From positions 4,092,001-4,156,000 of the forward strand of contig NZ_JAGF01000001.1 in NCBI RefSeq assembly GCF_000526515.1: a DNA stretch of 64,000 nt. The letters run 5' to 3'. The notes beneath the pieces were generated by a model. It did no database searches, was not told where the DNA came from, and saw only the letters and a list, made by a program, of their open reading frames with translations. Both the position numbers and the translations under genes were made by a program. This document shows positions 33,368-40,486 of the stretch, one piece after another; the stretch's first letter is position 1, and each line of letters starts with the position of its first letter. Source of the stretch: Cellulomonas sp. KRMCY2. GTDB taxonomy: Bacteria > Actinomycetota > Actinomycetes > Actinomycetales > Cellulomonadaceae.

Positions 33368-33856
33368 ATGAGCACCCCGGAGAACAGCTCCACGAGCACA
33401 GGCCCTGAGCAGCACCGCCCCGACCGGGGCGACCACCCCGGTCGGCGGCGGCGCGGCAAGGTCGGCCCGCGGGGCGCGGCCACCATCCCGCGGGTCGCGG
33501 CGGACCTCCTGCACGTCCGGCGCGCCTTCGGCGAGCCTGTCCGGCACGACGACGTCACGATCGTCCCGGTCGCCAGGGTGGTGGGCGGCTCCGGCACGGG
33601 CTACGGGACCGGCGCCACCGCCGGCGACGGGTCGGGCCAGGAACCCGGTGGGTCAGGTGACTCGGCCTGGGGCACCGGCAGCGGTGGCGGCTTCGGGATC
33701 CGGATCACGCCGATCGGCGTGTACGTCGTGCGCGGCACCGACGTGCAGTGGCAGCCGGCGATGGACCTCAACCGCACGATCCTGGGCGGGCAGATCGTCG
33801 GCGGGATAGCCCTGGTCGCCCTGGCCTGCGCCCTGCGCAGGCGTCGCCGCGCCTGA
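33368..33856 (+). CDS. GerW/YtfJ-family protein
   Basis: A 162-residue protein. After a basic polar N-terminus comes the family core: GEPVRHDDVTIVPVARVVGGSG, a Gly-rich stretch, GGGFGIRITPIGVYVVRGTDVQW and PAMDLNRT, followed by a C-terminal helix (GGQIVGGIALVALACAL) and an RRRRR end. YtfJ/GerW proteins are linked to spore germination in Bacillus; in non-sporing actinobacteria the role is unknown. The start ATG at 33368 is preceded by CACGAT with a 7-base gap. It converges on sseB with a 26-base gap. Confidence 0.85.
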   Translation: MSTPENSSTSTGPEQHRPDRGDHPGRRRRGKVGPRGAATIPRVAADLLHVRRAFGEPVRHDDVTIVPVARVVGGSGTGYGTGATAGDGSGQEPGGSGDSAWGTGSGGGFGIRITPIGVYVVRGTDVQWQPAMDLNRTILGGQIVGGIALVALACALRRRRRA

Positions 33857-33882
33857 TCCCGCGCGCCTCCGAGGGCGGCAGC

Positions 33883-34605
33883 TCAGACGGACGTGACCCG
33901 GAGCTCGAGGGTGTCCACGGCGCCGGTCACGACCTCGTCGGCGGCGAGGCGCCCGCCGACCTGCGCGAGCAGCCGATCGAGGCCTGCCCGGTCGAGGCCA
34001 CGACGGAGCCCGAGAACGACGGCCACCTCGGCGCCGGTCCCGGGGACGGCGTCGACGGCGACCACGTGGTCGAGCGCACCGACGGCAGCCACGACGGCTG
34101 CCCTGACGTCGGACCGCACCTGCCCCGCACCGGTGGCCGGGACCCACTGCGCACCTGCGGCGAGGGCCTGCACCGCCGGCCGAGGCACCACGACCGTGAC
34201 CGGACCACCGGGGTCGAGGACCAACAGCTCCCAGCCCTCCTGGAGGGCCGACGCCGCGGCGCGGACGGACTGCGCCGGCACCGGGCGGGCATCCGTGCGC
34301 CAGGCCGTCATCGTGGCGACGCTGCTGAACACCGGCAGCGCGGTGCGCCCGTCCGGCGTGCGCAGCGCGACGACGCCCGCGGACGCCTCCTTGTCGACGA
34401 CCAGCCCGGTGTCGGTGGTGTCGCAGGCCTCGAGCTCCGCGAGCACCGGGACGAGCACGCGCGCGGCGGCGAGCACGACGACGACGTCTCGCAGGGTCGC
34501 CGAGCCGACGGCGAAGCCGGTGAGGGTGGCCTGCAGGTCCTGGTCCGCGGCGCCGTCGTCGCCGGCGAAGGGCGACGGCGGGGGCAGTGCCCTGCCGGTG
34601 GCCAC
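33883..34605 (-). CDS. SseB-family protein
   Basis: A 240-residue protein with the SseB N-terminal domain pattern: a long first helix and strand region (ARVLVPVLAEL), then GVVALRTPDGRTALPVFSSVATMTAW, the most conserved segment, and LVLDPGGPVTVVVPRPAVQALA. The molecular role is unclear. It typically follows priA in actinobacteria, as here, where its GTG start at 34605 overlaps the priA stop by one base (TAGTG). It likely belongs to the hisH-priA-sseB transcript. Confidence 0.87.
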   Translation of the reverse strand: MATGRALPPPSPFAGDDGAADQDLQATLTGFAVGSATLRDVVVVLAAARVLVPVLAELEACDTTDTGLVVDKEASAGVVALRTPDGRTALPVFSSVATMTAWRTDARPVPAQSVRAAASALQEGWELLVLDPGGPVTVVVPRPAVQALAAGAQWVPATGAGQVRSDVRAAVVAAVGALDHVVAVDAVPGTGAEVAVVLGLRRGLDRAGLDRLLAQVGGRLAADEVVTGAVDTLELRVTSV

Positions 34606-35333
34606 TACGGCCGTCCGGCGACGTCCAGGGCCTGCGGCAGCGTGAACGCGCCGGCATACAGCGCCTTGCCGACGATCGCGCCCTCGACGCCCTCACCGAC
34701 CAGGCCACGCAGCACCGCGAGGTCCTCGAGGCTCGAGATCCCGCCGGACGCCACGACCGGTGCGTCCGTGCGGGTGCACACCTCGCGCAGCAGCTCGACG
34801 TTGGGACCGCGCAGCGTGCCGTCCTTGGTCACGTCGGTGACGACGTACCGGGCGCACCCGGCACCGTCGAGGCGCTCGAGCACCTCCCAGAGGTCGCCCC
34901 CCTCCCGGGTCCAGCCGCGCGCGGCCAACGTGGTGCCGCGCACGTCGAGCCCGACCGCTATCGCGTCACCGTGCTCCGCGATGACCCGCGCGGTCCACTC
35001 GGGGTCCTCGAGCGCGGCCGTGCCGAGGTTGACCCTCGTGCACCCGGTGGCGACCGCGCGGGCGAGCGATGCGTCGTCGCGGATCCCGCCGGACATCTCG
35101 ACCTTGACGTGCAGCGCCGCGACGACCTCGGCCAGGAGATCGGCGTTCGAACCGCGTCCGAACGCGGCATCGAGGTCGACGAGGTGGATCCACTCGGCAC
35201 CGTCGGCCTGCCAGTCGAGGGCAGCCTGCAGGGGGCTACCGTAGGAGGTCTCGGACCCGGCCTCGCCCTGGACGAGGCGGACGGCCTGCCCGGCGGCGAC
35301 GTCGACGGCCGGCAGCAGCTCAAGGCGTCGCAT
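34605..35333 (-). CDS. priA: Phosphoribosyl isomerase A (HisA, probably HisA/TrpF bifunctional)
   Basis: A 242-residue (beta/alpha)8 barrel. [19 protein letters not shown] carries the first catalytic Asp; [39 protein letters not shown] and [16 protein letters not shown] (second Asp) follow in order. In most actinobacteria that lack a separate trpF, this protein also isomerises phosphoribosylanthranilate; whether trpF exists elsewhere cannot be seen. The ATG follows the hisH stop with no gap. Confidence 0.95.
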   Translation of the reverse strand: MRRLELLPAVDVAAGQAVRLVQGEAGSETSYGSPLQAALDWQADGAEWIHLVDLDAAFGRGSNADLLAEVVAALHVKVEMSGGIRDDASLARAVATGCTRVNLGTAALEDPEWTARVIAEHGDAIAVGLDVRGTTLAARGWTREGGDLWEVLERLDGAGCARYVVTDVTKDGTLRGPNVELLREVCTRTDAPVVASGGISSLEDLAVLRGLVGEGVEGAIVGKALYAGAFTLPQALDVAGRP

Positions 35334-35975
35334 TCAGAGTCCCTTCAGGCTGGTGACCCAGCTGGTCAGCAGATGTGCACCGGCGTCGCCGGACTTCTCG
35401 GGGTGGAACTGCGTCGCGCACAGCGGCCCGTTCTCCACGGCTGCCACGAACGGACCACCGTGATCGGACCAGGTGACCGCAGGTGGCGCGAACCGGGCGT
35501 CGCCCAGGGCGGCGAACGTGCGGGCGGCGTAGGAGTGCACGAAGTAGAACCGCTCGTCCTCGATCCCGTCGAAGAGGACGCTGCCCGCCGGTGGCGTGAC
35601 CCGGGACCACCCCATGTGCGGCACGACCGGGGCCTCGAGCCGGTCGACGACACCCGGCCACTGGCCCAGCCCGTCGGTCCGGACCCCGTGCTCGTCGCCG
35701 GCCTCGAACATGATCTGCATGCCCACGCAGATACCGAGGACGGGCCGGCCGCCGGCCAGGCGCCGGTCGATGATCAGATCACCACGGACGGCCCGCAGCC
35801 CCGCCATCACCGACGCGAAGGCACCGACACCCGGCACGACGAGCCCGTCGGCCGCACCGGCCGCCGTGGGGTCCGCGGTCAGCTCGACCTGCGCACCGAC
35901 CCGCTCGAGCGCGCGCACGGCCGAACGGACGTTGCCGAAGCCGTAGTCGAGGACGACGACGCGAGGGGAGGTCAC
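35334..35975 (-). CDS. hisH: Imidazole glycerol phosphate synthase, glutaminase subunit
   Basis: A 213-residue class I glutamine amidotransferase supplying ammonia to HisF. Nucleophile Cys83 is in GICVGMQ, and the His-Glu pair is in QFHPEKSG near the C-terminus. The oxyanion strand is PGVGAF. The GTG start at 35975 is preceded by TAAACT with a 6-base gap, so this gene probably opens its own leaderless transcript with priA and sseB. HisF is not in the window. Confidence 0.96.
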   Translation of the reverse strand: MTSPRVVVLDYGFGNVRSAVRALERVGAQVELTADPTAAGAADGLVVPGVGAFASVMAGLRAVRGDLIIDRRLAGGRPVLGICVGMQIMFEAGDEHGVRTDGLGQWPGVVDRLEAPVVPHMGWSRVTPPAGSVLFDGIEDERFYFVHSYAARTFAALGDARFAPPAVTWSDHGGPFVAAVENGPLCATQFHPEKSGDAGAHLLTSWVTSLKGL

Positions 35976-35981
35976 GGCGCG

Positions 35982-35987
35982 AGTTTA
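35982..35987 (-). promoter_or_regulatory. -10 hexamer for leaderless hisH-priA-sseB transcript
   Basis: The minus strand reads TAAACT, then CGCGCC, then the GTG of hisH. A near-consensus -10 at 6 bases from the start leaves no room for a ribosome binding site. It splits the histidine genes into two transcripts. No clear -35 is seen. Confidence 0.6.
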
Positions 35988-36042
35988 CGGCGAGCCGACT
36001 GCCGGTCCCGGCCGTGTCCACCGCCGTGCGGGACGCACCACC

Positions 36043-36489
36043 TCAGCGCTTGCGGCCGGCCTTGGCTGCCGCCGCCAGGATCCGCATCGCCTTCCAGCGG
36101 GACATCCCGGCAGAGGTGACCACACCCGGCAGCTCGCTCGCGGACAGCTGGCCGAGCAGCAGCTGCTCGACCTCGGGCGGCGCACCGTCCAGCATCAGGG
36201 CCGGCGAGAGCTCCTCGTCCTGCTTGCCGTCGGCCCACCGGGCAGCGGTCATCTGCCCGTCGCGCTGGGTCAGCAGGACGACCGGCGTGTTGGACAGCAT
36301 CTGCGAGATCACCTGCGCTGCGGTCTCGGGGTCGCCGATCCCGGTCGAGCGGCACACCGCAACCGCGCCGATGGCCGTCGGCACGGCGTCGATCGGGATC
36401 TTGCTCATCGCGCACGCCGCGGCCAGCCCTTCGGGCACCGCGACCTTGGTCAGGATGACCGCGGTCGCGGGCAGGTCCAGGTCGGTCAC
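36043..36489 (-). CDS. Uncharacterised protein in the his operon
   Basis: I do not recognise a named family for this 148-residue protein. It begins [21 protein letters not shown], contains two hydrophobic segments (around [14 protein letters not shown] and [19 protein letters not shown]) that look like buried strands and not membrane helices, and ends in a basic helix ([20 protein letters not shown]). No signal peptide is present. The GTG start overlaps the hisB stop (GTGA), so it is translated with hisB. The tight coupling suggests a link to histidine synthesis or its control. I recall similar small genes at this spot in related actinobacteria but no function. Confidence 0.8.
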   Translation of the reverse strand: MTDLDLPATAVILTKVAVPEGLAAACAMSKIPIDAVPTAIGAVAVCRSTGIGDPETAAQVISQMLSNTPVVLLTQRDGQMTAARWADGKQDEELSPALMLDGAPPEVEQLLLGQLSASELPGVVTSAGMSRWKAMRILAAAAKAGRKR

Positions 36490-37121
36490 AGGGCGCCCTT
36501 GGTCGACGGGACGCCCTCCACGCGAGGATCCGGCGCCACCGCGGCGCGCAGGGCCCTGGCCAGGGCCTTGAACTGCGCCTCGACGATGTGGTGCGGGTCG
36601 CGGCCGGCGAGCACGCGCATGTGGATGCAGATCCCGGCATGGTGCGCGATCGACTCCAGGACGTGCCTGGTCAGCGAGCCCGTGAAGTGGCCGCCGATCA
36701 GGTGCAGCGCCTGACCCTCCGGCTCGCCCGAGTGCACGAGGTACGGCCGACCGGAGACGTCGACGACGGCCTGCGCGAGCGCCTCGTCGAGCGGGACGAG
36801 CGCATCGCCGAAGCGGGCGATCCCGGCCTTGTCCCCCAGCGCCTGTCGCAGCGCCTCGCCGAGCGCGATCGCGACGTCCTCCACCGTGTGGTGCACGTCG
36901 ATGTGGGTGTCCCCGGTCGCGCGTACCACCAGGTCGATCAGGGAGTGCTTGCCCAGCGCGGTGAGCATGTGGTCGTAGAACGGCACGGTCGTGGAGATCT
37001 CGGTCCGCCCGGTCCCGTCGAGGTTCACCTCCACCAGGACTGTCGACTCCGACGTCGCCCGCTCGATGCGCGCGGTCCGGGCGACGCGTCCCACGGGGCT
37101 CCCGCCAACAGCTGTGCTCAC
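36486..37121 (-). CDS. hisB: Imidazoleglycerol-phosphate dehydratase
   Basis: A 211-residue monofunctional dehydratase. The metal-binding histidine clusters are [30 protein letters not shown] and [16 protein letters not shown]; the C-terminal PSTKGAL is typical. The GTG at 37121 overlaps the hisC stop (GTGA), and an upstream open frame is ignored because the family starts at [10 protein letters not shown]. There is no fused HisN-type phosphatase domain. Confidence 0.96.
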   Translation of the reverse strand: MSTAVGGSPVGRVARTARIERATSESTVLVEVNLDGTGRTEISTTVPFYDHMLTALGKHSLIDLVVRATGDTHIDVHHTVEDVAIALGEALRQALGDKAGIARFGDALVPLDEALAQAVVDVSGRPYLVHSGEPEGQALHLIGGHFTGSLTRHVLESIAHHAGICIHMRVLAGRDPHHIVEAQFKALARALRAAVAPDPRVEGVPSTKGAL

Positions 37122-38251
37122 AGTCCTGCCACCTCCACCAGGGCGTCCTTGAACGCCGCCATCTCCGCCGGTGTGCCGATCGACACCCGCAGCCAACCTT
37201 CCGGTCCGGTCTCCCGGATCAGCACCCCGCGGTCGAGCAGACCCTGCCAGATCGCGTGCCGGTCGTCGAACATGCCGAACAGCACGAAGTTCGCGTCGGT
37301 GTCCGGGACGGTCAGTCCACGGTCCCGCAGCCAGGTCACCGTGACGTCCCGCTCGGCCCGCAGCGAGCCGACCTGCGCCATCAGCTCGGTCGAGTGGGCG
37401 AGCGCCGCGCGCGCGACGGCCTGGGTCACGGCCGACAGGTGGTACGGCAGACGCACCACCCGGAGCGCGTCGATCAGCGCCGGAGCCGCGGCGAGGTACC
37501 CCACCCGTGCCCCGGCCAGACCGAAGGCCTTGGACATCGTGCGGCTCACGGCGAGGTTCGGGTGGTCGGCGAGCAGCTCGAGCGCGGACGGCGTGCCGGC
37601 CCGCCGGAACTCGCCGTACGCCTCGTCCACCACGACCACGCACCCACCCGGGACGCCGTCGGCCGCGGCGAGGACGCCGGCGATGCTCGCTGGCCGCAGT
37701 GCCGTGCCGGTCGGGTTGTTGGGGCTGGCCAGCAGGATCACCGACGGCACGTGCCGCTCGATCTCGGCGACGACCTCGTCGGGGTCGAGCGTGAAGTCCG
37801 CTGCCCGGCGGCCGGCGATCCAGGCCGTGGCGGTGTCCCGCGCGTACTCGGGGTACATCGAGTACGTCGGCGCGAAGGACAGTGCGGTGCGCCCGGGACC
37901 GCCGAAGGCCTGCAGCAGGTGCAGCATGACCTCGTTCGAACCGTTCGCCGCCCAGATCTGCTCGGGTCGCAGCGTGACACCCGACTCCCGCAGCAGGTAG
38001 GTCGCCAGGTCGGCCCGCAGCGCGTCGAAGTCACGATCCGGGTAGCGGTTCAGTCCGCGGGCCGCCTCCGCGACGGCGCCGGCGATGTCCGCGACCACCC
38101 GGTCGGACGGCGGGTAGGGGTTCTCGTTGACGTTGAGCAGCACCGGGACGTCGAGCTGAGGTGCACCGTAGGGCTCGATCCCGCGCAGCTCGGGGCGCAG
38201 CGGGAAACCCGGTCGCGGGTCGGACCCGGCGCGGGCGAGGTCGGCGGTCAC
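37118..38251 (-). CDS. hisC: Histidinol-phosphate aminotransferase
   Basis: A 377-residue fold-type I PLP aminotransferase. [12 protein letters not shown] is the substrate-contact N-terminus, [10 protein letters not shown] and [10 protein letters not shown] follow, and [17 protein letters not shown] holds the Schiff-base lysine. The open frame extends about 46 codons upstream into a repeat tract. The GTG at 38251 is chosen from protein similarity and from TACGAT 7 bases before it, which would make the message leaderless. It heads a hisC-hisB-orf run. Confidence 0.94.
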   Translation of the reverse strand: MTADLARAGSDPRPGFPLRPELRGIEPYGAPQLDVPVLLNVNENPYPPSDRVVADIAGAVAEAARGLNRYPDRDFDALRADLATYLLRESGVTLRPEQIWAANGSNEVMLHLLQAFGGPGRTALSFAPTYSMYPEYARDTATAWIAGRRAADFTLDPDEVVAEIERHVPSVILLASPNNPTGTALRPASIAGVLAAADGVPGGCVVVVDEAYGEFRRAGTPSALELLADHPNLAVSRTMSKAFGLAGARVGYLAAAPALIDALRVVRLPYHLSAVTQAVARAALAHSTELMAQVGSLRAERDVTVTWLRDRGLTVPDTDANFVLFGMFDDRHAIWQGLLDRGVLIRETGPEGWLRVSIGTPAEMAAFKDALVEVAGL

Positions 38252-38258
38252 GTGCTCG

Positions 38259-38264
38259 ATCGTA
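38259..38264 (-). promoter_or_regulatory. -10 hexamer for leaderless hisC transcript
   Basis: The minus strand reads TACGAT, then CGAGCAC, then the GTG start of hisC. There is no ribosome binding site in the 7-base gap and no obvious -35. Confidence 0.5.
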
Positions 38265-38335
38265 GTCAGGTCGACCGCCTCGGCCCGCAGGCCGGGCCGC
38301 GCGCGGACGCACGCGCACCGCCGACCTGTCGTCGT

Positions 38336-38395
38336 CACCGACACCGCCGTCACAGGCACTGCCGCCACAGGCACCGCCGCCACAGGCACCGCCGC
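38336..38395. repeat. 15-nt tandem repeats in the hisC / DUF952 divergent promoter region
   Basis: Three near-perfect units of CACAGGCACCGCCGC (38351-38365, 38366-38380, 38381-38395) are preceded by one degenerate copy from 38336. They lie in the 167-base gap between two divergent genes, immediately upstream of the DUF952 promoter. Confidence 0.8.
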
Positions 38396-38418
38396 CGGGA
38401 CGGCGATAGGTTCGCCCG

Positions 38419-38847
38419 ATGAGCACAGTCCTGCACCTGGCCGAGCGGACCGACTGGACCGCTGCGGTGCGCAGCGGCTCCTACGACCGCTCGACGCGCG
38501 GCGCCTCGGTGGCGCAGACCGGGTTCGTGCACGCCTCGACGGCGGACCAGATGCCCAGGGTCGCGGACGTCGTGCACGCCGGCGTCCCGCCGGAGGATCT
38601 GGTGCTGCTGGTGGTGGACCTGGAAGCCCTCGCGCTGGCCGGGGTGCCGGTGCGCTGGGAGAACCTCGACGGCGGCGACGAGACCTTCCCGCACATCTAC
38701 GCGCCGCTGCCGACGTCCGCCGTGGTCGCGGCGCTGCCGGTCACCCTCGACGACGCAGGGCACGTCCGACTGCCCGACCTCGGTGGGCTGGACGTCATCG
38801 ACCGCCGCCTTGCGGCGCCGTCCGAGCCGCCGCCCGGCGGAGAGTGA
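38419..38847 (+). CDS. DUF952-family protein
   Basis: A 142-residue protein with the DUF952 pattern: VLHLAERTDWTAAVRSGSY at the start, GFVHASTADQMPRVAD in the middle and WENLDGGDETFPHIYAPLP as the signature close to the end. Members are distantly related to ADP-ribosyltransferase-like folds as I recall; the function is not established. TAGGTT lies 6 bases before the ATG (38407-38412), another leaderless arrangement. It ends one base from the convergent gene. Confidence 0.87.
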   Translation: MSTVLHLAERTDWTAAVRSGSYDRSTRGASVAQTGFVHASTADQMPRVADVVHAGVPPEDLVLLVVDLEALALAGVPVRWENLDGGDETFPHIYAPLPTSAVVAALPVTLDDAGHVRLPDLGGLDVIDRRLAAPSEPPPGGE

Positions 38848-38848
38848 C

Positions 38849-39487
38849 TCAGGCGTCGACGAGCTCGAGGGCCTGCCGATCGCCCTGACGGACGAACCCG
38901 ACCGCACGCAGGTACTTCTCGGACGCCGCCATCCCGGGCGAGGCCAGGACACGATGGGTGCCGAGCGCCGCGAACGGCCCGTCGGCCCGGAACACGAACT
39001 CCCCCGGCGTGAAGTCGCGGAACGGCGGCAGCACGTAGTCGAGCACGACCTGCTGCTCGTCCGGCGTGTCGCCCGCCCTCGAGAGCACGACCCCGACGAG
39101 CTGGTCACCGGTGCTCACCAGGAACGCGTGCTCGGCCACGGCCGGCACGTCGGACGGCAGGTCGGGGTTGAACGCGACGATGTCGGCGCGGTGCCGGTCG
39201 AGCAGGTGGCGCAGGTACGGCTCCCGCACGCCGATCGGGACGACGTCGTAGGCACGCTCGTCGTGCCGCTCACGGAGCAGGCGGGCGATCACCCAGAGGT
39301 TGATGCCGACCAGCACGACGTTCATCGCCACCATCGGCCAGACGCCGACCAGCGCGTTGTAGCCGATCAGCACCGCACAGGACACGGTGTTGAGCACGCG
39401 GAACCGCATCACGCGGGTCTGCAGCAGGGAGGTGATCAGGACGGCTGAGCCGAGCCAGCCGATGATCTCGAGCACTGGCACGGGCAC
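38849..39487 (-). CDS. Membrane protein with YgjV-like N-terminus and GNAT-like C-terminal domain
   Basis: A 212-residue protein. Residues 5-75 form three likely membrane helices (EIIGWLGSAVLITSLLQ, VLNTVSCAVLIGYNALVGV, MVAMNVVLVGINLWVIARLL) in the pattern of small YgjV or PQ-loop-like proteins. From about residue 85 a soluble domain with YLRHLLDRHRADIVAF, AFLVSTGDQLVGVVLSR and ASEKYLRAVGFVRQ looks like a GNAT acetyltransferase fold, though the acetyl-CoA loop is not clear. The function is unknown. The start may be GTG 39487, or GTG 39481, which has GGTGGAG 7 bases upstream. Confidence 0.75.
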   Translation of the reverse strand: MPVPVLEIIGWLGSAVLITSLLQTRVMRFRVLNTVSCAVLIGYNALVGVWPMVAMNVVLVGINLWVIARLLRERHDERAYDVVPIGVREPYLRHLLDRHRADIVAFNPDLPSDVPAVAEHAFLVSTGDQLVGVVLSRAGDTPDEQQVVLDYVLPPFRDFTPGEFVFRADGPFAALGTHRVLASPGMAASEKYLRAVGFVRQGDRQALELVDA

Positions 39488-39538
39488 ACTCCACCGATCA
39501 GAGGTCCGGACGCCGTTGTGCGTCCCTCGTCGGCGATC

Positions 39539-40378
39539 CTACGGCCCGGCGAGCACCGTCCCGTCGATCCAGTCGATCAGCAGCTCACCGACGGTGCCGG
39601 GCTGGTAGATGTCACCGTGGTCGGCTCCGGGCACGAGCTCGACGGTCACGTCGTGCCCGGCGTCGTCCAGCAGTGCGGCGAAGTCGCTGGTGAACGCGGT
39701 CGGGACGTCGCTGTCCGACTCTCCGTGCACGAGCAGGTAGGGCACGTCCGGGCGCTCGTCCACCCACGTGAGCGGGTTCCCGGCCGCCCAGAGCTCGGCG
39801 TCCTCGTCCTGCCCGACGCCGAACAGGTTCCGCGCGAGCCCGCCCGTGCGGGTGACGTCATAGGGACCGGCCAGGCCGACGACAGCGTCCGCCGCGTGGT
39901 CCGGGTACGCGCAGTCCCGGGCCCCGGCGGGGTCGGGCTCCGGGACGAGACCGACGAGTGCGACGAGCTGGGCGCCGGCGGAGTGCCCGACGAGCACCAC
40001 CGGGACGCCCGGTACCTGCGCGGCGGCGAACGCGACAGCACAGCGGACGTCGTCGACCGGCGTCGGGTAGAAGGCATCGGTGCCGGAGGTGCCGTACGTG
40101 ATCGTCACGACCGCCAGGCCGTCCTCGGCGAGGGCCGCTGCCAGGGGGGCCAGGCCGCCAGGATCGGCGCTCGACCAGCCACCGCCGGGCACCAGCACCA
40201 CGACGGCAGTCGGCTCGGTCCCGGTGGGCAGGTCGATCGTGGCGGACAGGCCGTCGCGGTACTCGGTGGGCCCCGCCGCCGACGAGCCGGGCGGTTCCGG
40301 CGTCGGCTCAGGGTCGGCCGGTGCGCAGCCTGCCAGGAGCACCATCACCAGGGCCAGGTAGGCGGTGCTGCGTCTCAC
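39539..40378 (-). CDS. Lipoprotein alpha/beta-hydrolase (esterase-like)
   Basis: A 279-residue predicted lipoprotein with a short signal (MRRSTAYLALVMVLLAGC, Cys18). The alpha/beta-hydrolase triad is visible: the nucleophile in GHSAGAQLVAL, an Asp in HGESDSDVP and His in PGADHGDIYQ. The oxyanion motif is VPGGGWSS, as in the BD-FAE/carboxylesterase group. The substrate is unknown; location outside the membrane suggests ester or feruloyl-type polymer breakdown (inference). The GTG at 40378 is preceded by GAGACT with a 6-base gap; the open frame upstream overlaps recQ on the other strand and is not real. Confidence 0.85.
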   Translation of the reverse strand: MRRSTAYLALVMVLLAGCAPADPEPTPEPPGSSAAGPTEYRDGLSATIDLPTGTEPTAVVVLVPGGGWSSADPGGLAPLAAALAEDGLAVVTITYGTSGTDAFYPTPVDDVRCAVAFAAAQVPGVPVVLVGHSAGAQLVALVGLVPEPDPAGARDCAYPDHAADAVVGLAGPYDVTRTGGLARNLFGVGQDEDAELWAAGNPLTWVDERPDVPYLLVHGESDSDVPTAFTSDFAALLDDAGHDVTVELVPGADHGDIYQPGTVGELLIDWIDGTVLAGP

Positions 40379-40486
40379 CCGGCAAGTCTCGCACCGCGCG
40401 GTGCGGCGCGGGGATGATCGGTCCGGAGCGGTCCGGAGCAGGCCCGGTCGTCCGCAGGTGTCGGCACCGGCTGAGAGACTGCGCTG

